From Arsenophonus sp052171275 (GTDB lineage Bacteria; Pseudomonadota; Gammaproteobacteria; Enterobacterales; Enterobacteriaceae), in the NCBI GenBank assembly GCA_052171275.1, contig CM125795.1, positions 248,001 through 312,000 of the forward strand: DNA of 64,000 nt. Reading direction: 5' to 3'. A program made the translations under genes and the position numbers. The notes under the pieces are model-generated. The model saw only the letters and a list, made by a program, of their open reading frames with translations, was not told where the DNA came from and made no database searches. Every line of letters begins with the position of its first letter. Positions within the stretch are counted from its first letter, which is position 1. Shown in pieces: positions 33,727 to 43,107 of the stretch.

Positions 33727-33984
33727 ATGGCACATAAAAAAGCTGGAGGATCAACTCGTAATGGACGCGATTCGGAAGCAAAGCGATTGGGTATAAAGAG
33801 ATTCGGTGGTGAATCTGTATTAGCAGGTAGTATTATTGTTCGTCAGCGAGGTACTAAATTTCATGCTGGTGATAATGTTGGTTATGGTCGTGATTATACT
33901 TTATTTGCATTGGTTAATGGAAAAGTTAAATTTAAAGTTAAAGGCCAGATAAATCGTAAATATGTTAATATTGAAGCTGAATAG
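33727..33984 (+). CDS. rpmA: 50S ribosomal protein L27
   Basis: Large-subunit protein whose N-terminal tail reaches the peptidyl-transferase centre. The 85 residues begin MAHKKAGGSTRNGRDSEAKRLG, exactly the expected start, and contain IIVRQRGTKFHAGDNVGYGRDYTLFA. It is full length against E. coli. GGAGA lies upstream. It sits between rplU and obgE, as in enterobacteria, with the intervening yhbE gene absent. Confidence 0.98.
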   Translation: MAHKKAGGSTRNGRDSEAKRLGIKRFGGESVLAGSIIVRQRGTKFHAGDNVGYGRDYTLFALVNGKVKFKVKGQINRKYVNIEAE

Positions 33985-34110
33985 TATTTTATTTTTTAAA
34001 TATAGAATTTTATAATAAAAGATACCATCGGTAATTTTAGCAAACTTTTATGTAGATATTTTATAATATTACTTTAAATAAAACTATCACATTCTATACT
34101 GAGAAAAATA

Positions 34111-35169
34111 ATGAAATTTGTTGATGAAGCTAAAATATTAGTTATAGCTGGTGATGGGGGAAATGGTTGCGTTAGCTTTCGTCGTGAAAAACATATTCCT
34201 AATGGCGGACCTAATGGTGGAAATGGTGGGGATGGTGGGGATGTTTATTTGTTTGCTGATAAAAATCTTAATACATTAATTGATTATCGATTTAGAACAA
34301 TCTTCAGAGCTGAACATGGACAAAGTGGTAAAAGTTATGATTGCACTGGAAAACGTGGTCAAGATAGTCTACTTAAAGTACCAGTAGGTACTAGGATACA
34401 TGATTTTTCAACAAAAGAAAGAATTATTGATATGATCAGTCATGGACAATGTCTTATGGTTGCAAAAGGTGGGTTCCATGGTTTAGGTAATACTCGATTT
34501 AAATCATCAATTAATCGCACTCCTCGTCAAAAAACAATTGGAACAAAAGGAGAAACAAAAGAATTGTTTCTCGAATTAATATTACTTGCTGATGTTGGTA
34601 TGTTAGGTATTCCAAATGCAGGGAAATCTACTTTTATTCGTTCAGTTTCTTCTGCGAAACCAAGAGTTGCTAATTATCCATTTACTACTTTGGTACCAAG
34701 TTTAGGCGTAGTGCGTATAGATACTGAACAAAGTTTTGTTATTGCAGATATTCCTGGTTTAGTGAATGGAGCTGCAGAAGGATATGGTCTTGGTATTCAT
34801 TTTTTAAAGCATTTAGAACGTTGTACAATACTCCTTCATCTTATTGATATTTGCCCTATTGATGGTTCTGATCCGATTGAGAATATTAAAATAATTGATA
34901 ATGAACTAAAAAAATATAGCGAGAAATTAGCAAAAAAGCCACGTTGGTTAATTTTTAATAAAATAGATCTATTAACCAATAAAGAAATGAATAATCGTTC
35001 AAAAATTATTATTGAAGCAATAAATTATCAATATAAATATTATCATATTTCTGCTATAACTCAACTAGGTGTTAAGTTACTTTGTTTGGATATTATGAGA
35101 TATTTAATGAAAATTCTTCATAAAAATATATCTGAAGATAGTACATTAATTTGCTTAAATAAGTCTTAA
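34111..35169 (+). CDS. obgE: Obg GTPase (CgtA)
   Basis: Essential GTPase of 50S subunit maturation. The order is a glycine-rich Obg fold (residues 1-158, with GGPNGGNGGDGGDV and KGGFHGLGN) and then the G domain. G1 is GIPNAGKS at 166-173. The PFTTLVPSLGVV switch, the DIPGL G3 motif and the FNKIDLL G4 motif follow. The 352 residues are about 38 short of E. coli ObgE: the acidic C-terminal tail is gone and replaced by a short Ser/Cys/Lys end. The core needed for ribosome assembly is intact. No strong ribosome binding site precedes the ATG. Confidence 0.96.
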   Translation: MKFVDEAKILVIAGDGGNGCVSFRREKHIPNGGPNGGNGGDGGDVYLFADKNLNTLIDYRFRTIFRAEHGQSGKSYDCTGKRGQDSLLKVPVGTRIHDFSTKERIIDMISHGQCLMVAKGGFHGLGNTRFKSSINRTPRQKTIGTKGETKELFLELILLADVGMLGIPNAGKSTFIRSVSSAKPRVANYPFTTLVPSLGVVRIDTEQSFVIADIPGLVNGAAEGYGLGIHFLKHLERCTILLHLIDICPIDGSDPIENIKIIDNELKKYSEKLAKKPRWLIFNKIDLLTNKEMNNRSKIIIEAINYQYKYYHISAITQLGVKLLCLDIMRYLMKILHKNISEDSTLICLNKS

Positions 35170-36174
35170 TTTCTTAAGATAAACATTAAAAATTATTTTA
35201 ATAAAAAGATTTTATAATAGATAATACAAAAAAAAGAAAAAATAATTATTTTAATAAATAATTATTAATAAAATAAAAAATAAGATTCAATGCGTAGATA
35301 AACAATATCGTTAATGATTTGTGAGTACTATTTAAAATTAATAAAAATAATTTTAGAGATAGTAATATTTTTTAAATACTAAAATATAATATCCATACTT
35401 ATTTTATTTTTACTTAAAATTCTAATTCTAAGTAGTTTAGTTATGGTTTTTATTTGTTAAAAATTAAACTTTAGTAAATTATTTAATAATTAATCATTTA
35501 ATTTAATTATTATATTATGAATTTATTAGTATTTTCAAAACTTGATAGTTTTGTAGTTAATTTAATGATTTAAATCATTTTTTTAAAAAAAAATACAAAT
35601 AATTTTCATTTAATTTTTTAAAATTTTCGATAAAAATTAATAATCCAATGCATTATTGAAATGATTCGACTAGCATAGGTCATATGTAATATTTTAATAT
35701 ATTTAAATAAAATACTATTTACTGGATATAGTAATCAAATAGTTTACTAAAATATTTTTCTATAATTTTTCTCTCTTATAAAAATAAAATTTTTACAATT
35801 ATAAATAATCAATATAGTTTCAAGAAATTATTATATCATTTCTTAATTTAATATAGAAAACAGATAAATAACTAATATCGTCTTTTATTTTTTTAAAAAA
35901 TATAAATATTTATATAAAATAGATATTATGAAAAATAATAAAGTTTTAATATGAAAATATAAGGATAAACTTTAATTAAGTATCGCGTTAGAATAACTTA
36001 TTAAAAGATAGAATAATTAAATTTGAAAATTAATAAAATAGTTAAGTAAATATAGATTTATATCTTTTTATTTACTAGTATATTTTATTTGTAAAAATTC
36101 TAATTCGCTTTAATAATAGAAAAGTAAATAAAATTTTTATTTTTATGAAAAAATAAATTTAAAGGCATATATTA
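35170..36174. other. Non-coding gap between obgE and greA
   Basis: About 1 kb without a supportable gene. In enterobacteria dacB lies here on the opposite strand. A less AT-rich patch at 35640-35700 read on the minus strand gives TYASRIIS, faintly like the SYAGAILK segment of DacB. I regard that as too weak to call. No terminator is obvious after obgE. Confidence 0.6.
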
Positions 36175-36651
36175 ATGAAACAAATTCCAATGACGGTACT
36201 CGGTGCAGAAAAATTACGAAAAGAGTTAGAATTTTTAAAAAAAATCAGGCGTCCTGAAATTATTTCTGCCATCTCATTAGCACGTGAACATGGTGATTTA
36301 AAAGAAAATGCAGAATATCATGCAGCACGTGAACAACAAGGATTTTGCGAAGGTCGAATTCAAGAAATTAAGACTAAATTATCTCATGCGCAAATTATTG
36401 ATATAACAAGAATAAAGAATGAAGGTCGTATAATATTTGGTGTAAAGGTTACTGTCTTAAATATAATAACAGATGAAGATCAGGTTTATCGTATCGTTGG
36501 TAACGATGAAGCTAATATCAAAGAAAATCTTATTTCCATTAATTCACCAATAGCTAGAGGGTTAATTGGTAAGACTGTAGACGATGTTATATTTATAACA
36601 ACTCCTAGTGGCGAAATTAAATATAAAATTTTAAAAGTAGAATATATTTAA
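36175..36651 (+). CDS. greA: Transcription elongation factor GreA
   Basis: Enters the RNA polymerase secondary channel and stimulates cleavage of backtracked RNA. The 158 residues equal the E. coli length. The N-terminal coiled-coil hairpin carries the catalytic tip AREHGDLKENAEYHAAREQQ with its acidic pair. The C-terminal FKBP-like domain ends INSPIARGLIGKTVDDVIF. AAAGG lies nine bases before the ATG. It is separated from obgE by an eroded gap, so it probably has its own promoter. Confidence 0.97.
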   Translation: MKQIPMTVLGAEKLRKELEFLKKIRRPEIISAISLAREHGDLKENAEYHAAREQQGFCEGRIQEIKTKLSHAQIIDITRIKNEGRIIFGVKVTVLNIITDEDQVYRIVGNDEANIKENLISINSPIARGLIGKTVDDVIFITTPSGEIKYKILKVEYI

Positions 36652-36669
36652 TTTTTTATTAAACCCTAA

Positions 36670-36704
36670 ATATGTATTATATATCTACATATCATTATTT
36701 TTTT
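36670..36704 (+). terminator. Possible intrinsic terminator after greA
   Basis: A 7-bp stem (ATATGTA/TACATAT) with a 9-base loop is followed by CATTATTTTTTTT, 18 bases after the greA stop. The stem is weak, but the T-tract and position are right. Confidence 0.45.
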
Positions 36705-36799
36705 TAAAAAGTAAAAAAATTATACTGGAATTTTTACAATGTGGTAAAATATTAATTCTCTTAATGAGAAAGATAAAGAAATTATTTAGATAAAGTATC

Positions 36800-37094
36800 T
36801 TATATGTTTAAAAATATGATAAAATATCAATATTATTATCAACATAATTCGCATTTTTTATTGTATCAATTTTTTTTAATTAACATGTTTATTAATATCA
36901 ATTTTCTTCTTATTTAGTCTTAGTTTTGTTATTTTGTTTTAATGAGTTTTGTTATTAGATATATTATTTAGTTTTGTTAAAATATATTCATATTAAATTA
37001 TTTTATTTATAATTATAACATATTTTTAATAAAAAATTTTATATGTATGATATTTACTATTTATTAAAAATTATTGTTTCTTACTAATATTGAA
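36800..37094 (-). pseudogene. yhbY: yhbY fossil (CRM-domain ribosome-assembly protein)
   Basis: In enterobacteria yhbY lies between greA and rlmE on the opposite strand. Exactly there, on the minus strand, the reading FNISKKQ* from 37094 matches the YhbY start MNLSTKQK. About 50 codons on, KLIKTK*QN*D (around 36948 down to 36916) matches ELIKVKIATED. A further piece near 36860 resembles VIGKTLVLYR. The start codon is mutated and several in-frame stops are present, so it is non-functional. Total span and distance to the rlmE start also fit. Confidence 0.62.
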
Positions 37095-37185
37095 ACAATA
37101 TATTTTATCTTCATCTTTTTAATATAATTAAAATTTATAATCTTGTATACTTTAAATATTAAAAAATAAATATTTTTTTATAAAA

Positions 37186-37824
37186 ATGAAAATAGTGACT
37201 AACAGAAAACGCTCAATAAGTTCAACTCGATGGTTATCGGAACATTCTAATGATAAATACGTTTTTCAAGCAAAAAAAAGAAACCTTCGTTCACGTGCTT
37301 GGTTTAAATTAGATGATATAAATAAAAGTGATAAAATATTTAAATCTGGTATGAATGTTGTTGATTTAGGTGCAGCACCTGGTAGTTGGTCTCAATATGC
37401 AATAAGTAAAATTGGTCGAACAGGAAAAGTTATTGCATGTGATTTATTACCAATAGATCCTATTATTGGAGTTGATTTCCTACAAGGAGATCTTCAAGAT
37501 AATAAAATATTAAAGAAATTATTTGAATTAATTGGTGAAAAAAAAATTCAAGTTGTTATGTCAGATATGGCTCCTAACATGAGTGGAATACCTGTTATTG
37601 ATATTCCTCGATTTATTTATTTAGCTAAATTATCGCTTAATATTTTGCGTTGTATATTGGCTATCGGAGGCAGTTTTATTGTTAAAATATTCTATGGAGA
37701 TGGTTTTAATGAATATCTGAAAGAAATTCACTCTCTTTTTTTAAAAGTTAAGATTCGAAAACCAAATGCTTCTCGTTTACGTTCACGTGAAGTTTACATT
37801 GTGGCTACAGGACGTAAAATATAG
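37186..37824 (+). CDS. rlmE: 23S rRNA U2552 2'-O-ribose methyltransferase
   Basis: SAM-dependent methyltransferase (RrmJ/FtsJ) acting on U2552 in the A loop, a late step of 50S assembly. The SAM motif DLGAAPGSWSQ has Ser where E. coli has Gly. The catalytic tetrad is recognisable: Lys in RSRAWFKLD, Asp in VMSDMAPNMSG, Lys in FIVKIF and Glu in SREVYIV. ATG at 37186 gives 212 residues. A GTG at 37195 (reading TNRKRSISSTRW after the start) aligns exactly with the E. coli N-terminus and gives 209, so the true start is uncertain. ftsH follows 52 bases later. Confidence 0.95.
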   Translation: MKIVTNRKRSISSTRWLSEHSNDKYVFQAKKRNLRSRAWFKLDDINKSDKIFKSGMNVVDLGAAPGSWSQYAISKIGRTGKVIACDLLPIDPIIGVDFLQGDLQDNKILKKLFELIGEKKIQVVMSDMAPNMSGIPVIDIPRFIYLAKLSLNILRCILAIGGSFIVKIFYGDGFNEYLKEIHSLFLKVKIRKPNASRLRSREVYIVATGRKI

Positions 37825-37862
37825 TATCCTATGCATTATTTATATTTAACTATAATTGTAGT

Positions 37863-37868
37863 AAGAGG
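37863..37868 (+). promoter_or_regulatory. Ribosome binding site for the ftsH TTG start
   Basis: AAGAGG ends eight bases before TTG at 37877, ideal spacing. The alternative in-frame ATG at 37886 is 17 bases away, so the TTG start is preferred. Confidence 0.6.
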
Positions 37869-37876
37869 TTTATATA

Positions 37877-39748
37877 TTGAGTGACATGGTGAAAAACCTA
37901 ATTCTCTGGGTAGTCATTGCGGTAGTTCTAATGTCTTTATTTCAGAGTTTTGGTCCTAGCGATTCAAATAGTCGTATGGTGGATTATTCTACTTTTATGA
38001 ATGAGTTAACTCAGGATCAGATACGTGAAGTTCGAATTTCTGATCGTGAAATTAATGTTAAGAAAAGTGATAACAGTCGTTATATAACTTATATTCCAAT
38101 GAGAGATGATCCAAGATTGTTAGATACTTTGCTTGAAAAACATGTTGTTGTAATTGGTGAACAACCTAAAGAGCAAAGTTTTTTAGCAACTATTTTTATT
38201 TCTTGGTTTCCAATGTTTTTATTAATTGGGGTTTGGATATTTTTTATGCGTCAAATGCAAGGTGGTGGTGGGAAAGGTGCTATGTCTTTTGGGAAGAGTA
38301 AAGCACGTATACTAACAGAAGATCAAATTAAAACAACTTTTGCTGATGTTGTTGGTTGCGATGAAGCAAAAGAAGAGGTTAGTGAATTAGCTGAATATTT
38401 ACGTGAACCAGCTCGTTTTCAAAAATTAGGTGGTAAAATTCCTAAAGGAATTTTAATGGTAGGACCACCTGGAACTGGTAAAACTCTATTAGCTAAAGCT
38501 ATTGCTGGTGAAGCAAAAGTTCCATTTTTTACTATCTCTGGTTCAGATTTTGTGGAAATGTTTGTTGGTGTTGGTGCTTCTCGTGTTCGTGATATGTTTG
38601 ATCAAGCAAAGAAAGCGGCACCATGTATTATTTTTATTGATGAAATAGATGCTGTTGGTCGTCAGCGTGGTGCAGGTTTAGGAGGTGGTCACGATGAACG
38701 AGAGCAAACTCTTAACCAAATGTTAGTAGAAATGGATGGGTTTGAAGGCAATGAAAGTGTTATTGTTATTGCAGCTACAAATCGTCCAGATGTATTAGAT
38801 CCGGCATTATTGCGTCCTGGACGCTTCGATCGACAAGTTGTTGTTGGCTTACCTGATGTACGTGGTCGAGAACAAATTTTAAAAGTTCACATGCGTCGTG
38901 TACCTTTAGATCCTAGCGTTAATGTTTTAGTTTTAGCAAGAGGAACACCTGGTTTTTCTGGTGCTGATTTAGCTAATTTAGTTAATGAAGCAGCTCTTTT
39001 TGCTGCTCGAGGAAATAAGCGTGTTGTAACCATGGTCGAGTTTGAAAAAGCAAAAGATAAGATAATGATGGGTGCTGAACGTCGTTCTATGGTTATGACA
39101 GAAGAACAAAAAGAATCTACTGCTTATCATGAGGCTGGTCATGCTATTATTGGACGAATCGTACCTGAACATGACCCTGTTCATAAAGTAACAATTATAC
39201 CTCGTGGTAGAGCATTGGGGGTCACATTTTTCTTACCAGAATGTGATCAGATTAGTGCTAGTCGACAAAAATTAGAAAGTCAAATCTCAACTCTTTATGG
39301 CGGACGATTAGCAGAAGAAGTTATTTATGGATCACAAAAAGTATCTACTGGTGCATCAAATGATATTAAAGTAGCAACTAATATTGCTCGTAATATGGTG
39401 ACACAGTGGGGTTTTTCTGAAAAATTGGGACCATTACTATATGCTGATGAGGAAGGTGAAATCTTCTTAGGTCGATCTATTACTAAATCTAATCATATCT
39501 CTGATGAAACAGCACAAATAATTGATGAAGAAATTAAAGTAATTATTGATCGCAATTATATGCGAGCTCGTCAAATTTTAAATGATCATATGGATATACT
39601 TCACACTATGAAAGATTCCTTAATGAAATATGAAACTATTGATGCACATCAAATTGATGATTTAATGAACCGTCGTCCAGTTAGGATACCTGATGGCTGG
39701 AATGATAATGATAATAAAAATCCTATTTCAACATCTTCGTCACAATGA
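37877..39748 (+). CDS. ftsH: ATP-dependent zinc metalloprotease FtsH
   Basis: Membrane-anchored AAA+ protease that degrades misfolded membrane proteins and selected regulators. Two membrane helices flank a periplasmic domain (about residues 5-24 and 103-125). The Walker A motif GPPGTGKT is at 196-203, with Walker B IIFIDEIDA. The second region of homology is in ATNRPDVLDPALLRPGRFDR. The zinc site is HEAGH at 418-422. The TTG start gives MSDMVKNLILW, as in enterobacterial FtsH. Its 623 residues lack about 20 of the usual C-terminal tail. HflK and HflC, its regulators, are at 6011-8242. Confidence 0.98.
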   Translation: MSDMVKNLILWVVIAVVLMSLFQSFGPSDSNSRMVDYSTFMNELTQDQIREVRISDREINVKKSDNSRYITYIPMRDDPRLLDTLLEKHVVVIGEQPKEQSFLATIFISWFPMFLLIGVWIFFMRQMQGGGGKGAMSFGKSKARILTEDQIKTTFADVVGCDEAKEEVSELAEYLREPARFQKLGGKIPKGILMVGPPGTGKTLLAKAIAGEAKVPFFTISGSDFVEMFVGVGASRVRDMFDQAKKAAPCIIFIDEIDAVGRQRGAGLGGGHDEREQTLNQMLVEMDGFEGNESVIVIAATNRPDVLDPALLRPGRFDRQVVVGLPDVRGREQILKVHMRRVPLDPSVNVLVLARGTPGFSGADLANLVNEAALFAARGNKRVVTMVEFEKAKDKIMMGAERRSMVMTEEQKESTAYHEAGHAIIGRIVPEHDPVHKVTIIPRGRALGVTFFLPECDQISASRQKLESQISTLYGGRLAEEVIYGSQKVSTGASNDIKVATNIARNMVTQWGFSEKLGPLLYADEEGEIFLGRSITKSNHISDETAQIIDEEIKVIIDRNYMRARQILNDHMDILHTMKDSLMKYETIDAHQIDDLMNRRPVRIPDGWNDNDNKNPISTSSSQ

Positions 39749-39921
39749 TGACTATAAAAAATATTTATTCTATTTTTGAGATAAAAGTATAATTTAGATT
39801 GAAATTATGATTGTAAATCTAACAACTAAACTTATTAAATAATAGATTTTATATAGAATTAATAAAGAATTAAACATATTATTATAGGTATAATAAGTAT
39901 ATTTAGTTAAATAAGATGATT

Positions 39922-40755
39922 ATGAAAATTACTGCTAAAAAAATGGATCTTGAATTTAATCATCCTATAGTTATGGGAATATTAAATATTACTCCTGATT
40001 CTTTTTTTGATGGTGGCATATATAATCGTTATGAATATGCACTTAGGCATACAGCAAGTATGGTGGATCATGGTGCAAAAATTATTGATATCGGTGGTGA
40101 GTCAACGCGTCCTGGTGCTACTGAGATAAGCTTACAGGAAGAGCTTGATAGAGTTATCCCAATAATTGATGAAGTGACTAAGCGTTTTGAAATTTGGGTT
40201 TCTGTGGACACGTCTAAGGCTATTGTTATGAAGGAAGCAGCTAAAGCAGGCGTTCATATTATTAATGATGTCAGAGCGTTAAAAGAAACTGGTGCATTGG
40301 AAGCTGCTAGAGAAATTGGGTTACCTATTTGTATAATGCATATGTTAGGTCAACCTAAAACTATGCAAAAAATATCAAGTTATAAAAATGTAGTTGAAGA
40401 AGTAAAGCAATATTTATTAAATGAAATTAATCGTTGTGAGACTGCCGGCATTAAAAAAAATAACTTAATTATTGATCCTGGTTTTGGTTTTGGTAAAAAT
40501 TTATCACATAATTATCAGTTATTGGCAAAATTAAATGAATTCCATACTTTTGGGGTGCCGATATTAGTTGGTATGTCTCGTAAATCAATGGTTGGTGAAT
40601 TATTAGAAATACCAATAAAAGAGCGACTTATTGGCAGCATCGCATGCGCAGTGATCGCAGCTGTACATGGAGTACATATTATTCGTACTCATGATGTAAA
40701 AGAAACTGTACAAGCTATGAAGATTGTTCAAGCAACCGCAACCCTTTCTCAGTAA
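39922..40755 (+). CDS. folP: Dihydropteroate synthase
   Basis: Condenses p-aminobenzoate with dihydropterin pyrophosphate to make dihydropteroate in folate synthesis; the target of sulfonamides. The signatures VMGILNITPDSFFDGG, IIDIGGESTRPGA, VDTSK, INDVRAL, IDPGFGFGKNLSHNYQLL and LVGMSRKSMVGELL are intact. I chose ATG 39922 because MKITAKKMDLEFNHPIVMG then matches the E. coli N-terminus residue for residue. An ATG two codons upstream (39916) is possible. It sits in the ftsH-folP-glmM order of enterobacteria. Retention implies that folate is made locally. Confidence 0.96.
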   Translation: MKITAKKMDLEFNHPIVMGILNITPDSFFDGGIYNRYEYALRHTASMVDHGAKIIDIGGESTRPGATEISLQEELDRVIPIIDEVTKRFEIWVSVDTSKAIVMKEAAKAGVHIINDVRALKETGALEAAREIGLPICIMHMLGQPKTMQKISSYKNVVEEVKQYLLNEINRCETAGIKKNNLIIDPGFGFGKNLSHNYQLLAKLNEFHTFGVPILVGMSRKSMVGELLEIPIKERLIGSIACAVIAAVHGVHIIRTHDVKETVQAMKIVQATATLSQ

Positions 40756-40771
40756 AGGAAACATTATTATT

Positions 40772-42115
40772 ATGAATAAACGAAAATATTTCGGTACTGA
40801 TGGTATTCGTGGTAAAGTAGGAGAAAATCCAATTACCCATGATTTTATTTTAAAGTTAGGTTGGGCTGCAGGTAAAGTTTTAGCACATCATGGTTCTAAA
40901 AAAATAATTTTAGGTAAAGATACACGTATATCAGGTTGTATGTTGGAGTCAGCTTTAGAAGCTGGTCTCTCTGCAGCTGGTTTATCTGCTATATTTACTG
41001 GTTCTATACCAACTCCAGCAATTGCTTATCTAACCCGCACATACCGTGCTGAAGCAGGTATTGTTATTTCAGCTTCACATAATCCTTATTATGATAATGG
41101 AATTAAATTCTTTTCAATTAATGGAACAAAATTACCTGATATTGTAGAAGAAGCAATAGAAGCAGAAATGGAAAAACCACTTATTTGTGTAGAATCTGCG
41201 AAATTAGGACGTGCTAATCATATCGCAGATGCTAATGGACGTTATATAGAATATTGTAAAGGCACTTTTCCAAATGAACATAGTTTAAATGGATTAAAAA
41301 TTGTTTTAGATTGCGCTAATGGAGCAACATATCATATTGCGCCGAATGTTTTAACTGAGCTTGGAGCAGAAATTGTTGCTATTGGATGTGAACCTAATGG
41401 TTTTAATATTAACCATGGATGTGGTGCTACTGACGTTACAATGTTGCAAAAACGTGTTATTGAAGAAAAAGCAGATATTGGTCTTGCATTTGATGGTGAT
41501 GGTGATAGGGTAATAATGGTTGATCATTTAGGAAATAGAATAGATGGTGATCAAATTATTTATATTATTGCTCGTGATGAGCTTCAGCAACATCAATTGC
41601 ATGGTGGCGTTGTCGGTACATTAATGAGTAATATCGGGTTAGAGTTAGCTCTTAAAAAATTAAGTATACCTTTTATTAGAGCAAAAGTAGGAGATCGTTA
41701 TGTTCTCGAAAAGTTACAAGAACAAGGATGGAGGTTAGGTGCTGAAAATTCAGGACATATTATTTTGCTAAATAAAACTACTACAGGTGATGGTATTATT
41801 GCTGGTTTACAAGTTTTAAGTGCAATGATTCGTAACGAAATGAGTCTCTATGATCTTTGTTATGAAATTAAATTAATGCCTCAGTTATTGGTAAATGTAA
41901 GTTTTTCCGGTACTAATAATCCATTAGCTACATCTGATGTTTTAAATGTAGTGAAAAAAGTTGAAAAAGAATTATCAGGTATAGGACGTGTTTTATTACG
42001 TAAATCAGGTACTGAATCCTTAATTCGAATTATGGTGGAAGGTGAAAGTAAAAATCAAGTTACAATAATGGCTAATCTTATAGCTGATGTAGTTAAACAA
42101 GTAGAAAATAGTTAA
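40772..42115 (+). CDS. glmM: Phosphoglucosamine mutase
   Basis: Converts glucosamine-6-phosphate to glucosamine-1-phosphate for UDP-GlcNAc, the precursor of peptidoglycan and lipid A. The catalytic phosphoserine is Ser102 in ASHNP. The metal loop DGDGDR, the sugar-specificity region GAENSGH and the phosphate-binding loop RKSGTES are present; the last residue is usually Pro (GTEP). AAAGGA ends 12 bases before the ATG at 40772, and the E. coli N-terminus aligns from there (MNKRKYFGTDGIRG), so the upstream in-frame ATG at 40724, inside folP, is not used. It has 447 residues. Its stop codon lies inside a 16-bp hairpin. Confidence 0.97.
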   Translation: MNKRKYFGTDGIRGKVGENPITHDFILKLGWAAGKVLAHHGSKKIILGKDTRISGCMLESALEAGLSAAGLSAIFTGSIPTPAIAYLTRTYRAEAGIVISASHNPYYDNGIKFFSINGTKLPDIVEEAIEAEMEKPLICVESAKLGRANHIADANGRYIEYCKGTFPNEHSLNGLKIVLDCANGATYHIAPNVLTELGAEIVAIGCEPNGFNINHGCGATDVTMLQKRVIEEKADIGLAFDGDGDRVIMVDHLGNRIDGDQIIYIIARDELQQHQLHGGVVGTLMSNIGLELALKKLSIPFIRAKVGDRYVLEKLQEQGWRLGAENSGHIILLNKTTTGDGIIAGLQVLSAMIRNEMSLYDLCYEIKLMPQLLVNVSFSGTNNPLATSDVLNVVKKVEKELSGIGRVLLRKSGTESLIRIMVEGESKNQVTIMANLIADVVKQVENS

Positions 42116-42146
42116 ATAATTATTTTTTTTAAAAATAATTATTTAA
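42112..42146 (+). terminator. 16-bp AT-only hairpin overlapping the glmM stop
   Basis: TTAAATAATTATTTTT (starting one base before the stop codon) and its perfect complement surround a TTT loop. It is positioned to end the glmM message, but contains no G-C pair and no separate T-tract. Confidence 0.4.
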
Positions 42147-42254
42147 GATATTAAATTGCTTTATTAAAGATAATTTCATCTAACTGTTTTATTATTTCTT
42201 AATATCTATAAATATCAGTATAATAATCTTGTTTATTAAATGTAATATAATTAA

Positions 42255-42293
42255 AATTTTATTATTTAAAATAATTATTTAAATAATAAAATT
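42255..42293. repeat. 16-bp hairpin upstream of secG
   Basis: AATTTTATTATTTAAA and its complement surround a 7-base loop, 51 bases before the secG ATG. It could be a terminator for upstream transcription or part of the secG leader. Confidence 0.6.
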
Positions 42294-42344
42294 ATATAAA
42301 TAACTTATATTAAACTTTGTAATTAAATAGGTAGTTAATTAACT

Positions 42345-42683
42345 ATGTATACAACTCTTTTAGTTATATTTTTATTAGTATCAATTTCTTTGATTTGTAT
42401 GATAATAATGCAACAATGGAAAAACTCTAATATTGGAGGTTCATGTGTTATAGGGTCTTCTGTAACTTTATTTGGTTCATCTAGATCAAATAACATTATG
42501 ACAAAAATAACTGCTATCTTTGCAACATTATTCTTTGTTATTAGTTTACTTTTAGGAAATTTAACTTATAATAAAAACTTGATTGGAAGTAAATGGAAAA
42601 ATATTGGTGAATCTTTCGAAACTAATAAATCAACTAAGATTAAAACAAAATCTGAGTTATTAAAAAACGATATTCCATATTAA
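42345..42683 (+). CDS. secG: Protein-export membrane protein SecG
   Basis: Small accessory subunit of the SecYEG translocon. The 112-residue protein has two membrane helices (about residues 2-22 and 53-73) joined by the conserved loop containing VTLFGSSRSNN. The E. coli counterpart ASATLFGSSGSGN is recognisable. The basic C-terminal tail is Lys/Asn-rich. The family-typical glycines before the loop are partly lost (QQGKGADMGASFGAG reads QQWKNSNIGGSCVIG). It keeps the enterobacterial position between glmM and the Leu tRNA. Confidence 0.94.
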   Translation: MYTTLLVIFLLVSISLICMIIMQQWKNSNIGGSCVIGSSVTLFGSSRSNNIMTKITAIFATLFFVISLLLGNLTYNKNLIGSKWKNIGESFETNKSTKIKTKSELLKNDIPY

Positions 42684-42734
42684 CTAAATAAGATTTTTAG
42701 TAATAAATTTTTATAAAAATATTTTATTAAATAT

Positions 42735-42821
42735 GCCGAGGTGGTGAAATTGGTATACACGTTACCTTGAGGTGGTAGTGCCTATAAAACTGGCATACGG
42801 GTTCAAGTCCCGTCCTTGGCA
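42735..42821 (+). tRNA. leuU: tRNA-Leu (anticodon GAG)
   Basis: The acceptor GCCGAGG pairs with CCTTGGC (one G-U). The D arm and the anticodon loop TTGAGGT, with GAG at 42769-42771, are present. A class II variable arm and the T arm GGGTTCAAGTCCC complete the molecule. It matches enterobacterial leuU almost base for base, in the same place after secG. The discriminator is A at 42821. CCA is not encoded, so CCA addition is required. Confidence 0.97.
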
Positions 42822-42884
42822 TAATTTCAAAAAATAATTTGCTTTTTTTATATTATAATCTTAAACTTTATAAAAGTTTATAAA

Positions 42885-42961
<77 letters not shown>

Positions 42962-43080
42962 TTTTTATCTTTTATCTATTTTATGTGTTTATTTAGATTA
43001 TCTTAGTCTAATAGAAATGTATCCGAGTATGTATTTATAAATTTACTCGCAAATATTTTATAGGGTCCAATTACATATAA

Positions 43081-43107
43081 AAAGCCCCGGGTTCGGGGTT
43101 TTTTATT
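43081..43107 (+). terminator. Strong intrinsic terminator after the tRNA pair
   Basis: CCCCG at 43086-43090 pairs with CGGGG at 43095-43099 around GGTT. It is preceded by AAAA and followed by TTTTTT. It is the clearest rho-independent terminator in the window and closes the tRNA transcription unit before nusA. Confidence 0.9.

Noticed and set aside
40724..40771. Upstream start for glmM inside folP
   Set aside because: The ATG at 40772 has a good ribosome binding site and matches the GlmM N-terminus; the extension is the folP end in another frame.
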